This document shows positions 11,301 through 19,182 of a stretch of 32,139 bases of DNA, piece after piece. Every line of letters begins with the position of its first letter. The stretch's first letter is position 1. The position numbers and the translations under genes were made by a program. Source of the DNA: Rhodoferax sp. (GTDB taxonomy: Bacteria > Pseudomonadota > Gammaproteobacteria > Burkholderiales > Burkholderiaceae_C); the NCBI GenBank assembly GCA_026224975.1, contig JAMFRW010000252.1, forward strand, positions 1-32,139. The letters run 5' to 3'. The notes under the pieces are model-generated. The model ran no database searches and was not told the origin of the DNA. It saw only the letters and a list, made by a program, of their open reading frames with translations.

Positions 11301-11819
11301 AAAACGCTGGAAGACGCGATCCACAAGATCGACCTCGAAACGCGTGATCTCCTCGCCAGCACCTTCAACCAGGTCAACGAACACTTCGGCCGCATGTTCC
11401 CCAGCCTCTTCGGCGGCGGCAACGCGCGGCTGGTGATGACGGGCGACGAGATCCTCGATGCCGGCGTGCAGGTCATGGCCCAGCCGCCCGGCAAGAAGAA
11501 CAGCACCATCCACCTGCTCTCCGGTGGCGAGAAGGCACTGACCGCCATCGCACTCGTCTTCGCGATTTTCCAGCTCAACCCCGCGCCTTTCTGCCTGCTC
11601 GACGAAGTGGATGCGCCGCTGGACGATGCCAACACCGAGCGCTACGCCAAGCTGGTGAAGGAGATGGCGCAAGGCACGCAGTTCCTCTTCATCAGCCACA
11701 ACAAGATCGCGATGGAAATGGCCGAGCAACTCATCGGCGTGACCATGCAGGAGCAGGGTGTCTCGCGCATCGTCGCGGTCGACATGGAAGCGGCGGTCAG
11801 CCTGGCCGAGGCCGCCTGA
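8304..11819 (+). CDS. smc: Chromosome segregation SMC ATPase
   Basis: Structural maintenance of chromosomes protein (1171 residues), the core ATPase of the bacterial condensin that with ScpA and ScpB organises and segregates chromosomes. Head ATPase N-terminal part: Walker A GPNGCGKSN at 31-39, followed by RWVLGESKASELRG. Two long coiled coils rich in Glu, Arg, Ala, Leu and Gln flank a hinge around residues 510-640. The C-terminal head has the ABC signature LSGGEKALTAIALVFAIF starting near 1072 and Walker B LLDEVDAPLDDAN with D1100/E1101. The start at 8304 gives the standard MRLNSIKLSGFKSF opening; the frame is open far upstream but that part is antisense to queF. zipA follows 33 bases downstream on the same strand. 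Confidence 0.97.
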   Translation: MRLNSIKLSGFKSFADPTTFQLPGQLVGVVGPNGCGKSNIMDAVRWVLGESKASELRGESMQDVIFNGSGLRKPASRSSVELVFSNEDGRAGGQWNRFTEIAVKRVLTRDGTSSYYINNQPVRRRDVQDVFLGTGLGPRAYAIIGQGTISRIIESKPEELRLFLEEAAGVSKYKERRRETESRLKDTRENLTRVEDILRELNNNLDKLEKQAEVASLYRGLQAQGELKLHQLWFLKHRDAASEEARVKKAASEALNALEARTAELRHGEAELETIRQAHYAASDDLHSSQGALAEASLEVSRLEERIRYVVEGRQRVEQRLAELKAQNEQWAERREAAQEELDQIAEQIASADEQSEVLAAQAEDHAGHLPTAEDAVRAAQAKSNEQRTLVSAVQQQIQVLASESRNIEDQRRQFNTRRDRLAAEKNQLAAPDMDRLSQLKSQFAVAEEAQGVADARLHELNEQVPALDEDRRARQEHVNTEGRKQADLSARLDALRALQEKVQTEGKLKPWLAKHGLDGLQGLWTKIHIESGWETALEAVLRERMGALEVGRLETVRAFATDAPPAKLAFYTPPQAGIANTHETLPKLSELLRLGDAGLKALLNDWLEGVYTAPTIDEALAARARLTHGEVIMTRDGHAVSQFAVAFYAPDSEQAGMLARAQEIENLERQLRAQVLIAEESRSALVRAEAAYTDASQRLVIARRDAGETQTRAHQLQVELLRLSQQAEATSTRRGQLDEELAEVDAQLEDLSERSATGEARFEELDMQLATTQERHADLEEAVITAERKLSESREQLRSLERQAQEAQFASRALAARRGELQRGIETAQQQLAGNAQSDVQLQEELARLTDVSAQAGLETALALKLDREAALGAKRSEYDDLTMRLRRADEQRMAHEQSLQPMRDRITKLQLEEQAAQLGGAQYLEQLIAAKADFEALAKSIEDENVRLTGLQAEIDRINREVNALGAVNLAALDELTASRERKTFLDAQNADLMEAMKTLEDAIHKIDLETRDLLASTFNQVNEHFGRMFPSLFGGGNARLVMTGDEILDAGVQVMAQPPGKKNSTIHLLSGGEKALTAIALVFAIFQLNPAPFCLLDEVDAPLDDANTERYAKLVKEMAQGTQFLFISHNKIAMEMAEQLIGVTMQEQGVSRIVAVDMEAAVSLAEAA

Positions 11820-11852
11820 ACACCCAACGCCGACGACAGGATTGAAGACTGC

Positions 11853-12899
11853 ATGGATCCCTTGACGATTTCCCTCACGGCCCTCGGCGGCGTGGTGCTC
11901 GCCGGCCTGGTGGCGCACGGCGCCTGGCAGGCGCGCCGGGCAGGCCCCAAACGCGCCGAGCTGGCACCGGCGCGGCCGGAGCAGGTCGAGCCGGTGATGG
12001 ACGCGGTGGCGGATGCAGCCGCAGAGCTGGCGCCCAGCGGCCCCGGCCGGCCGGAGCGCCGCCTGAGCAAGCGCCACATGCCGCGGCTCGATGCGCTGAT
12101 CGACGCCATCGCGCCGCTCACCATCGAGGCACCGGCCAGCGGCGACATGATCCTCACCCACCTGCCGCCCACGCGGCGAGCCGGTGGCAAGCCCTTCATC
12201 ATCGAAGGCCTGAACAGCGAAACCGGCGAGTGGGAAGCGCCCACCGCCGGCCACCGCTACAGCGAGTTCCAGGCCGGCGTGCAGCTTGCCAACCGCACCG
12301 GGCCGCTCAACGAGATCGAATACTCCGAGTTCGTGCAGAAGGTACAGGTGTTCGCCGAAGCCACCGGCGCCATGGCAGACTTTCCCGACATGCTCGATGT
12401 GGTCGCCCGCGCCCGCGAGCTCGATGCCTTCGCGAGCCAGCACGATGCGCAGCTGGCAGTGCGTCTGAAGGCGAACAACGCCGCCTGGAGCGTCGGCTAC
12501 CTGCAGCAGCACGGCGGCCTGCACGGTTTCGTGCCCGGCGTGGTGCCGGGCCGGCTGGTGATGCCCTCGGCCGACGAAGGCGCGCCGCCGGTGCTCACGC
12601 TCACCTTCGACTCGCAGGCCGCGCTCGCCGACGATCCCAACCTCTCGGCGGTGCACGACGTGACGCTGAGCTTCGACGTGCCGCAAACCGATGCCAAGGC
12701 CGAGCCCTTCGCGGCCTGGCAGCAGAGCGCGCAAGCCCTCGCGCAGGCCATGGACGCGAGCATCGTCGACGACCACGGCCGGCCGCTGCGCCCCGAGAGC
12801 TTCACCGCCATCGGCGGGGAACTCGGCCAACTCTACGAAGCGCTGGAAGCGCGCGATCTGGCAGCCGGTTCTGCAGCGGCGCGGCGCTTGTTCAGTTGA
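11853..12899 (+). CDS. zipA: Cell division protein ZipA homologue, FtsZ-binding
   Basis: Inner-membrane division protein (348 residues) expected to tether FtsZ to the membrane. One N-terminal membrane segment (about residues 4-26, TALGGVVLAGLVAHGAW) is followed by basic residues, then a Pro/Ala-rich linker, and a C-terminal region from about 130 onward that matches the layout of the ZipA C-terminal domain (EYSEFVQKVQVFAEATGAMADFPDM, GRLVMPSADEG, LTLTFDSQAAL). Betaproteobacterial ZipA proteins diverge from the E. coli form, so the call leans partly on gene order: zipA directly after smc is a familiar betaproteobacterial arrangement. An AGGA ribosome site precedes ATG 11853. In many relatives ligA would follow here; in this window it is 7.3 kb away. 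Confidence 0.85.
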   Translation: MDPLTISLTALGGVVLAGLVAHGAWQARRAGPKRAELAPARPEQVEPVMDAVADAAAELAPSGPGRPERRLSKRHMPRLDALIDAIAPLTIEAPASGDMILTHLPPTRRAGGKPFIIEGLNSETGEWEAPTAGHRYSEFQAGVQLANRTGPLNEIEYSEFVQKVQVFAEATGAMADFPDMLDVVARARELDAFASQHDAQLAVRLKANNAAWSVGYLQQHGGLHGFVPGVVPGRLVMPSADEGAPPVLTLTFDSQAALADDPNLSAVHDVTLSFDVPQTDAKAEPFAAWQQSAQALAQAMDASIVDDHGRPLRPESFTAIGGELGQLYEALEARDLAAGSAAARRLFS

Positions 12900-12940
12900 G
12901 GTGGGCCCAGCGCGACACAGTTTGCGTGCAGACTGAGGGG

Positions 12941-15622
12941 ATGGACAAACACTTCCTCACGCCGCTCTTCGAACCCAGGTCGATCGTTGTCTTCGCCGGC
13001 CGGCCCGACGCACCGGATGAGCAGACCGCGCAAGCCAAGGCCGTCTGCGCCGCCTTGCGCGCGCAGCGCTTCGACGGCACGCTCACCTTCCTCGATGTGA
13101 CCACCAGCGGCACGCTGGCCGATCTGGCGCAAACGCGCGCTGACCTGGCCATCATTGCGCTGCCGCCAGCCGATGTGGCGGCTGCGCTCGACATCGCCTG
13201 CCGCATGGCCTGCCGTTCGGTGTTGCTCGTTTCCAGCGGCATCGGCGCAGAGGAAGCAGCCGAACTCACGAAGATCGCCGACCGAGAAGGCGTGCACCTG
13301 CTCGGGCCCAATTGCCTCGGCTTTCAGCGGCCTCAGGCGAGGCTGAACGCGAGTGCGGCCGGGCCGCTCGCACGGGTCGGCTCGCTCGCGCTGGTGTCGC
13401 AATCGGGTGCGCTGACGTCTTCGATGCTGGACTGGGCGGCGCAGAACAGCGTCGGCTTTTCCGCCGTGGTCTCGCTCGGCGCGAACACCTCGGTCGACAT
13501 CTCGCAGGTGCTCGACTACCTGGCCAACGACACGCGCACGCAGAGCGTCATCGTCTACCTTGAAGGCATCTGCGATGCGCGAGCCTTCATGAGCGCGCTG
13601 CGCTCGGCCGCGAGCGCCAAGCCGGTCATCGTGCTCAAGGCCGGCCGCAAGGCTGCGGGCAACCAGGCGGCGCACACCCACAGCGGCGCGACGGTGGGCA
13701 GCGACGAAGTCTTCGATGCCGCGCTCCGGCGCGCCGGAGCGGTGCGGGTGCGCTCCTTCGTCGAGCTGTTCTCGGCCGCCAAGTGCCTCGCGTCCCGCTA
13801 CCGCGCGGTCGGCACGCGCCTGGCCATCGTCACCAACGGCGGCGGTCCCGGCGTGCTGGCGGCCGATTGGATCCACGAGATCGCCCTGCAGCTCGGCACG
13901 CTCTCGCCGCAATCCGCCGCCGCGCTGGCGCCGCAGTTACCGCCCGGCGCATCGCTCTCGGACCTGATCGACCTCTCGGAGAACGCCACGCCGGCGCACT
14001 TCGAAGCGGCCATGTCGGTCGCGGCTCAAGACGGCGCCATCGATGGCGTCCTCGTCATCTACTCGCCCAAGGCCGGTGCCGATGCCTTGGTCTACGCGCA
14101 GGCGGTGGTGGCGCAGAAGTCCTCCATCACCAAGCCCTTGCTGACCTGCTGGATGGGCGATGCATCGGTGGGCGCGGCGCGCGCGCTGATCAACGATGCG
14201 GCGATCCCGAGCTTTCGCACGCCGGAGGCGGCGGTGGGCGCCTTCGGCAACATCTCGACCTTCTCGCGCAACCAGCGGCTGCTGCAGCAAACGCCGCCGC
14301 CGCTCTCTGAGCTGGCCAAGCCCGACATCGAAAGCGCCCGCCTCGTCATCGAGAGCGTCTTGGCCGAGCGGCGCAAGGTGCTGACCGAGATGGAATCGAA
14401 GACGCTGCTCTCGGCCTTCCACATCCCTGTGACGCAGACCATCCTCGCACGCAGCGCCAACGAGGCGATGATGATTGCGACGCAGCTCGGCTTTCCAGTC
14501 GCGCTCAAGATCGATTCGCCCGACATCTCGCACAAGTCGGATGTGAACGGTGTGGCGCTCAACATCATGAGCGGCGCCAGCGCCCGCGACACCTACGGCG
14601 AGATGATGCTGGCCGTGGGCCGGCTGCTGCCGAACGCGCGCATCAACGGGGTGACGGTACAGAAGATGGTCAAGGCCAAGCGCGGGCGCGAGGTGTCGGT
14701 GGGCGTCGTGACCGACGACCCTTTCGGACCGGTGATCGTGTTCGGCGCCGGCGGCGTGATGATCGAATTGCTCGACGACCGTGCCATGGAGCTGCCGCCG
14801 CTCAACCAGTTCCTGGCACGCCGCCTGATCGAGCGCGCCCGCGTGGCGGAAACGCTCGGCGAATGGCGTGGCGCGAGCGCCGTCGACACCAACGCGCTGG
14901 AGCAGGTGCTGCTGCGGGTTTCGGAGATGGTGTGCGCGCTGCCGCAACTGCGCGAGATGGACATCAACCCCATCATCGTCGACGAAGCCGGCGCCGTGGC
15001 GGTGGATGCGCGCATCGTGGTCGAAGGGTCTTCACGCGTGCAAGCCGGCGGCATCGACAGCTACGACCACCTGGCGATCCTGCCGTACCCCACGCGCTAC
15101 GAACACGATTGGCCGCTGGCGGGCGGCGGCTCCTACACCGTGCGCCCGGTGCACCCGGACGATGCCGACATGCTGCAGGAACTGGTGCGCGGCCTCTCGC
15201 CCGAGAGCCGGCACATGCGCTTCGCATCGTCGTTCAGGGAGATGCCGGCGGCGATGCTCTCGCGCTTCACGCTGATCGACTACGACCGCGAGATGGCGCT
15301 GGTGGCGGTGCACAAAGAGCGCGAACTGGGGCATGGGAATGGGCAGGAGCGCATCGTGGGCGTCTCGCGTTACGTGACCAACCCCGACAAGGCGAGCTGT
15401 GAGTTCTCGCTCGTCGTGGCCGATGATTTCAAGGGCAAGGGCCTGGGCTCACGCCTGATGGAAAGCATCATGGACGTGGCCCGCGAGCGTGGCCTGACGC
15501 GCATGGATGGCCTGGTGCTGAACCACAACGCCGACATGCTCAAGCTCGTGAAGGGATTGGGTTTCCAGGCGAAACGTTCGGCCGAAGACCCGGACTTCAA
15601 CCTCGTCAGCCACTCGCTATAG
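12941..15622 (+). CDS. Bifunctional NDP-forming acyl-CoA synthetase / GNAT protein acetyltransferase (Pat/PatZ-like)
   Basis: Large cytoplasmic protein (893 residues) with the domain order of Pat/PatZ (YfiQ) lysine acetyltransferases. From the N-terminus: CoA-binding Rossmann domain (about 8-135, ending LLGPNCLGF), succinyl-CoA-ligase-like domains (SQSGALTSSMLDWA, TNGGGPGVLAADW), an ATP-grasp domain (about 460-690, with FPVALKIDSPDISHKSDVNGV and VFGAGGVMIELLDDR), and a C-terminal GNAT domain (about 725-893) with acetyl-CoA loop FKGKGLGSRLM. H247 in THSGA matches the position of the phosphorylated histidine of NDP-forming synthetases, so the synthetase half may be active. Such proteins acetylate acetyl-CoA synthetase and other enzymes in response to acetyl-CoA. 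ATG 12941 directly follows GAGGGG; it lies 41 bases after zipA on the same strand, so read-through is possible. Confidence 0.9.
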   Translation: MDKHFLTPLFEPRSIVVFAGRPDAPDEQTAQAKAVCAALRAQRFDGTLTFLDVTTSGTLADLAQTRADLAIIALPPADVAAALDIACRMACRSVLLVSSGIGAEEAAELTKIADREGVHLLGPNCLGFQRPQARLNASAAGPLARVGSLALVSQSGALTSSMLDWAAQNSVGFSAVVSLGANTSVDISQVLDYLANDTRTQSVIVYLEGICDARAFMSALRSAASAKPVIVLKAGRKAAGNQAAHTHSGATVGSDEVFDAALRRAGAVRVRSFVELFSAAKCLASRYRAVGTRLAIVTNGGGPGVLAADWIHEIALQLGTLSPQSAAALAPQLPPGASLSDLIDLSENATPAHFEAAMSVAAQDGAIDGVLVIYSPKAGADALVYAQAVVAQKSSITKPLLTCWMGDASVGAARALINDAAIPSFRTPEAAVGAFGNISTFSRNQRLLQQTPPPLSELAKPDIESARLVIESVLAERRKVLTEMESKTLLSAFHIPVTQTILARSANEAMMIATQLGFPVALKIDSPDISHKSDVNGVALNIMSGASARDTYGEMMLAVGRLLPNARINGVTVQKMVKAKRGREVSVGVVTDDPFGPVIVFGAGGVMIELLDDRAMELPPLNQFLARRLIERARVAETLGEWRGASAVDTNALEQVLLRVSEMVCALPQLREMDINPIIVDEAGAVAVDARIVVEGSSRVQAGGIDSYDHLAILPYPTRYEHDWPLAGGGSYTVRPVHPDDADMLQELVRGLSPESRHMRFASSFREMPAAMLSRFTLIDYDREMALVAVHKERELGHGNGQERIVGVSRYVTNPDKASCEFSLVVADDFKGKGLGSRLMESIMDVARERGLTRMDGLVLNHNADMLKLVKGLGFQAKRSAEDPDFNLVSHSL

Positions 15623-15639
15623 AGCTTGTTCGATGAACG

Positions 15640-16224
15640 TTACCGCGCGGCGCCGAGGCCGATGGGCGCTGGCACCGCATTGACGATGCGCGTGAAGAGC
15701 GCGCGGTAGTCGTCATCCGGCTCGTGGCCGGTGAGCGGGTCGCGGTTGGTGGCAAAGGCTTCGTCGAGTTCGGCCCAATCCGCGGCCGTCAGCACCCGCT
15801 CGGCCAGCGGCAGGATGTGCTCTTCTTCGAGCCGCATGTGTGCGAGATAGAAGGCCACGTAGCGCTCGGCGGCCTGCTCGAAGGCAGCGCGGCGGGCCTC
15901 GCCCATCATCTCGAACGCGAGCAGCGAATGCTCCAGGCTGCGGATGCAGCGCTCGCCACGCGAATGCTCTTCTTCGAGCCGGTCGAGGATGTCGCGCGAG
16001 AGCGGCGTGCGGGCGCGCAGCTTGGGGAAGAGCAGCTCCGATTCCTTGCGGTGATGGCGCTGCTCGGGGAACTCGTCCATGTAGAACAGCATGGCCCGCA
16101 AGGCGCCGAAGTCGGGCAGGCTGCCGCTCTTGCGGTGTTGCACGAGCAGCATCAGGATGGAACGCAACATGGCCGACAAGGCCGCGTGTTCTTCGCGAAT
16201 GATCTTCGTCGTGAGATGGGGCAT
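15640..16224 (-). CDS. Hemerythrin HHE-domain protein
   Basis: Soluble four-helix-bundle protein (194 residues) expected to bind a non-haem di-iron centre. Candidate ligands occur at family spacing: H13 in REEHAAL, H57/H58 and E61 in QRHHRKESELLFPKL, H87 in EEEHSRG, H129 in FYLAHMRLEEEH, with E133 and H136. Related proteins bind oxygen or nitric oxide or protect iron-sulphur centres; the exact role here is inferred only. A GGAG site precedes ATG 16224. The gene lies 30 bases downstream of usp and is probably co-transcribed from the FNR/ANR-type promoter before usp, which fits a role under low oxygen or nitrosative stress. It converges on the acetyltransferase gene with a gap of 17 bases. Confidence 0.88.
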   Translation of the reverse strand: MPHLTTKIIREEHAALSAMLRSILMLLVQHRKSGSLPDFGALRAMLFYMDEFPEQRHHRKESELLFPKLRARTPLSRDILDRLEEEHSRGERCIRSLEHSLLAFEMMGEARRAAFEQAAERYVAFYLAHMRLEEEHILPLAERVLTAADWAELDEAFATNRDPLTGHEPDDDYRALFTRIVNAVPAPIGLGAAR

Positions 16225-16254
16225 GCGAGGCTCCGGTAACGGGCGAGCGATTCT

Positions 16255-16764
16255 TCAGGCGATGGCGGCAGTGCTGGTGCAGGTGGCGGCAAGAGCGGCC
16301 GCCTTCACGTTCGCAATGGCAGGCCCGCGGACCAGCAGCACCGGCACCGTGGCCGTGCGAACCACCTGCTCGGCATCGCTGCCCAGCATCAGCCGCCCGA
16401 TGCCGCGCCGGCCGTGCGTGCCGATCACGACCAGGTCGGCGCCCCAGGTCTTCACCTGCTCGTCGATGACCTGGCACAGGCGCGGGGAGATGCCTTCGAG
16501 CAGCAGCGTCTCCACTTTCACCCCCGCCAGTTCCGCGCGCGCCTTACCGCCTTGCAGCAGCGCCTCGCCGGACTGCCGCATGAAGGGCACCACGTCGCTG
16601 GCGTAGACCGAATAGGTCTCGAAGCCGCTCACATACAGAAGGTCGTCGATCACGTGGATGATGCGCAACGTCGCGCCGGTCAGCTTCGCGAGCCGAATGG
16701 CTTCGTCCAGTCCGTGTTCCGAGGTGGGGCTGCCGTCGAACGGGACAAGAATGCGTTGGTACAT
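16255..16764 (-). CDS. Universal stress protein, UspA family
   Basis: Cytoplasmic nucleotide-binding-type universal stress protein (169 residues). The N-terminal strand and loop MYQRILVPFDGS and the ATP-binding pattern GTHGRRGIGRLMLGS (G-x2-G-x9-G-S) near residues 115-129 point to the ATP-binding class. The middle segment DDLLYVSGFETYSVYASDVVPF and the Ala-rich tail of about 20 residues go beyond the minimal fold. An AGGAG ribosome site precedes ATG 16764. It is the first gene of a two-gene unit with the hemerythrin gene. Its upstream region carries an FNR/ANR-like box and a -10 hexamer at exact class II spacing, so induction at low oxygen is the likely regime, as known for several betaproteobacterial and Pseudomonas Usp genes. 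Confidence 0.93.
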   Translation of the reverse strand: MYQRILVPFDGSPTSEHGLDEAIRLAKLTGATLRIIHVIDDLLYVSGFETYSVYASDVVPFMRQSGEALLQGGKARAELAGVKVETLLLEGISPRLCQVIDEQVKTWGADLVVIGTHGRRGIGRLMLGSDAEQVVRTATVPVLLVRGPAIANVKAAALAATCTSTAAIA

Positions 16765-16787
16765 GAGCGGCTCCTGATGGCAGCTCG

Positions 16788-16793
16788 ACGATA
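16788..16793 (-). promoter_or_regulatory. -10 hexamer of the usp promoter
   Basis: TATCGT on the minus strand (four of six matches to TATAAT). Counting from the centre of the FNR/ANR-like box at 16816-16829 as -41.5 puts this hexamer at -12 to -7 and the start of transcription near 16781, leaving a 17-base leader that holds the AGGAG site. Confidence 0.5.
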
Positions 16794-16815
16794 GTCAGGC
16801 TGCGTGAGCGGCGCT

Positions 16816-16829
16816 TTGATCCAGCGCAA
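16816..16829 (-). promoter_or_regulatory. FNR/ANR-type operator upstream of usp-hemerythrin
   Basis: The site reads TTGCGCTGGATCAA on the minus strand. The FNR/ANR consensus is TTGAT-N4-ATCAA: one half-site is perfect and the other keeps TTG. Its centre lies 58 bases before the usp start codon, and the spacing to the -10 hexamer fits a class II activator site. Known of the family: oxygen-sensing iron-sulphur regulators bind such sites under low oxygen. Inference: the usp-hemerythrin unit is induced by oxygen limitation. Confidence 0.65.
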
Positions 16830-16867
16830 AGGTCGGTGTGGGCGTCGACGGCGAGCCCTTCGCGCCT

Positions 16868-18559
16868 CTAGCGTGGCTCACCCTTGACTTCGCGCTCCTT
16901 GCGGTGCCCGGCGTCTTCTGGCGCCTCGCCAGGCTTGCGCTTGGCCGCTGCCTCGCGGGCTGCTTCTTCGGCGCGCTGCTTTTCCGGAGCGGGCGCAGCT
17001 TGCGGCGGACGATTCGGCTGAGCGTGTGCGTCGGCGTGCTTTGCGGCCGGCGTTGCCGCGGGATTGGGCTGCGTCGGCACGGCTTGCGGCGGGTGCGCTT
17101 CTACGGGAGGCTGCACATGGGCTTGCGCTTGGGGCTGCGGTTGGGCTTGCGGCTGTGCCTGCACGCGAGGCTGCTCCTGGCGACGCGCATCGGGCTGCCC
17201 GTTCACATGCGCTTCGGGCCGCGCGGCCGGTGCGGGCATCGGTGCTGGCGGTGGAGCTATTTGCGCCTGTCGATTCACCTGCGCGTTCGGCACGGCAGCA
17301 TGCTCCTGGGTGCGGTTGTCTTGACCCTGCCTTTCCTGAGCGCGTATCGCGGGAGCCGGCGCTGCGGCGGGTGTCTCGCGCGGGGCAACCGATTGCGCTT
17401 GGCGGCGATCGGGCGGTGTCGGCACACGCATGTGCGGCGCGGGGTTCTGCGAAGCAGGCGGCTGCGGGTTCGGCGCCTTCGGGTTCGCCATCGGCGCGTT
17501 CTGGGCCTGCAGGTTCCGCGCTGGTGCTGCTGGCATCTGCCCGGGCCGTTCGGGCTGCGGCGCCGCTGTCGGCAAGGCTGCAGCCAGATGCGCCACCGCA
17601 GGCACCGAGGCGTTGAACGCCCGGTGATCGGCCATCGCGCTCGCCGGCGCCATGATGGTCACATTGGTGATGTTGGTCGTGTTGTTGACGACGCTGCTGT
17701 TGCGGATGTTGGTCGTGTTGTTGATGATGTTCTGGTGAACGTTGCGAACATCGTTGCCGTTCCCGCTGATGCGCATGCCGCCGGCCACGACGGGCGGTGC
17801 GCGCATCACCACTGCGGGCGGCGTGCCGATCGGCGCCGGGATGATCAAGCCGCGGCGCGAACCCGGCGGCGGCGGCACGAACACGCCTTGCGGGCCGATC
17901 GGCCGTTCATGCTCATGCTCGGCAATCGCAACGCCGATGCCCACGCCGACCAACGTGGCCAGCGCAATGTTCAGACCCGAAGGTGGCGGCACGAAGCTCC
18001 GCTCCGGCGGCGACCAGAAGCCGTCGACGAACACCACCCGGTCACGCCGGTTCTCGTAGTACGGCGGCACCCAGTGATAGCGCGGCCGCGGTGGCTCCGA
18101 CCAGCGGCCCTGCGCCCACACCCAGTTATCGCGCCATACCCAATACCCACCTGGCCACACCGCATCCGGCCCGGGCTGGGGGGGAGGCGACTCGATCAGC
18201 ATCGGCGGCGGCGCCCAGCTCACCGCGATCGGCGCCGGCTGCGAGAGCGGCGGCTCGTCGTAGATGCGCACCACGTTCGCTGGCTGTTGTGGCTCGGTGT
18301 AAGCCTGCTGAGCCGGCTGCTGCTGGTAGTACGGCTGCTGCGCTGGAGCTTGCGGCGCCGGGGCGCTTCGCACCGGCGCAGCCTGCGCCGACCTCTGCGG
18401 CGCGGCAACAGGCGGCGGTGGCACCGGCGCAGCGGCCTGATCGGGCAAGGCCGCCGAGGCCGCAGCGTCTGGCTGAGCCGGCGCATTGCGGTCACAACCA
18501 GAGAGCGTCGCCATGGCAATCGCCACGGCGGTCACGGAGTGAAGAAGCGGGTATTTCAT
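16868..18559 (-). CDS. Pro/Gln/Ala-rich lipoprotein with WXXGXW-type motifs
   Basis: Predicted lipoprotein of 563 residues. The signal peptide ends in lipobox LSGC with C22. After a low-complexity Pro/Ala/Gln stretch (about 30-130) comes an aromatic block at 135-182 with repeated W/Y-x-W and G-x-W motifs (WPGGYWVW, WVWAQGRW, VFVDGFW), the mark of the WXXGXW repeat family. Then follow a Gly-rich hydrophobic segment at 195-213, an Asn/Thr-rich tract at 266-303 with a 12-residue repeat, and a disordered Pro/Gln/Ala tail that turns charged at the end. A GAGGGA ribosome site precedes ATG 18559. It is likely anchored in the outer membrane or periplasm; no function is known to me. The gene is single, between usp and the DUF3037 gene. 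The opposite strand is also open over most of the gene, but motifs, lipobox and ribosome site favour this reading. Confidence 0.85.
   Translation of the reverse strand: MKYPLLHSVTAVAIAMATLSGCDRNAPAQPDAAASAALPDQAAAPVPPPPVAAPQRSAQAAPVRSAPAPQAPAQQPYYQQQPAQQAYTEPQQPANVVRIYDEPPLSQPAPIAVSWAPPPMLIESPPPQPGPDAVWPGGYWVWRDNWVWAQGRWSEPPRPRYHWVPPYYENRRDRVVFVDGFWSPPERSFVPPPSGLNIALATLVGVGIGVAIAEHEHERPIGPQGVFVPPPPGSRRGLIIPAPIGTPPAVVMRAPPVVAGGMRISGNGNDVRNVHQNIINNTTNIRNSSVVNNTTNITNVTIMAPASAMADHRAFNASVPAVAHLAAALPTAAPQPERPGQMPAAPARNLQAQNAPMANPKAPNPQPPASQNPAPHMRVPTPPDRRQAQSVAPRETPAAAPAPAIRAQERQGQDNRTQEHAAVPNAQVNRQAQIAPPPAPMPAPAARPEAHVNGQPDARRQEQPRVQAQPQAQPQPQAQAHVQPPVEAHPPQAVPTQPNPAATPAAKHADAHAQPNRPPQAAPAPEKQRAEEAAREAAAKRKPGEAPEDAGHRKEREVKGEPR
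17669..17724 (-). repeat. Internal direct repeat within the lipoprotein gene
   Basis: Two identical 20-base copies (17669-17688 and 17705-17724) with a 36-base period encode the NNTTNI units of the Asn/Thr-rich tract, a 12-residue repeat. The identity at DNA level suggests recent duplication or slippage inside the gene. Confidence 0.8.
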
Positions 18560-18818
18560 CGTGCAGTCCCTCGGCCATCCGGCTGTTCGTCGATTCGTTC
18601 GTGTCTCTGCATGAACAACGCCGTGCAGAGGGCAAGGGAGTACCGCGCAAGGGCCGCGGTTCGGGCGGATCAGGTAAAGAAACGTGGGGTCAGAACCGCG
18701 TCGATCGAGGCCGGCAAAGGCTTGCCAACAGCGGCGTAGGACAAGGCCGACACGCTCTCGCGGCCTGCTCCGACTTCACGCGGTCGGACCTCGAGCCGAA
18801 TCACAAGTGCAGACCACC
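18560..18818. other. Gap between DUF3037 gene and lipoprotein gene, with two inverted repeats
   Basis: This 259-base gap must hold the promoter of the lipoprotein gene and the end of the kinase/DUF3037 transcript. Two perfect inverted repeats are seen: a CTCTGCA/TGCAGAG pair at 18605-18611 and 18624-18630 (12-base loop), and a CGCGGTTC/GAACCGCG pair at 18655-18662 and 18693-18700 (30-base loop). Neither has a T run. They may be operator or weak terminator structures. No gene is supported in this gap. Confidence 0.45.
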
Positions 18819-19182
18819 TCAGCGCCGGACCATCTGTTTGAGCAAATGCTCCAGCGCCGCATCCAGGTCGGTGCAGCGCCCGGTGTGCACCGGCGATGTC
18901 TGCACGCTGGTGCTGCGTGGAGCGACCAGCCAGTGGAAGCGTTCGCGGACAGAGAGCTTGCCGATAGTCCCGGCTGCTTCGCCGCCTGCGCAGACGGCGG
19001 GAAGGGTGGCGAGGGCGGCGCGGATGGGCTCCAAGTCGGCACCCGGCGCCATCGCGGCGAGCAGGGCTTCGTCGAGTTCGATGCGCGCGACCAGGTAGCC
19101 CTTGGCTGCGCACGAGAGGATGATGCCGGCGTTCATGAACTCGCCGCGCTCCACGCGCGGCACCACGCGGATCACGGCGTAG

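Noticed and set aside
10737..12830. 697-codon minus-strand frame over smc and zipA
   Set aside because: Shadow of third-position GC bias on the opposite strand.
16838..18739. 633-codon plus-strand frame opposite the lipoprotein
   Set aside because: Arg/Leu/Gly-rich with no motif; the minus strand has a lipobox, WXXGXW motifs and a ribosome site.
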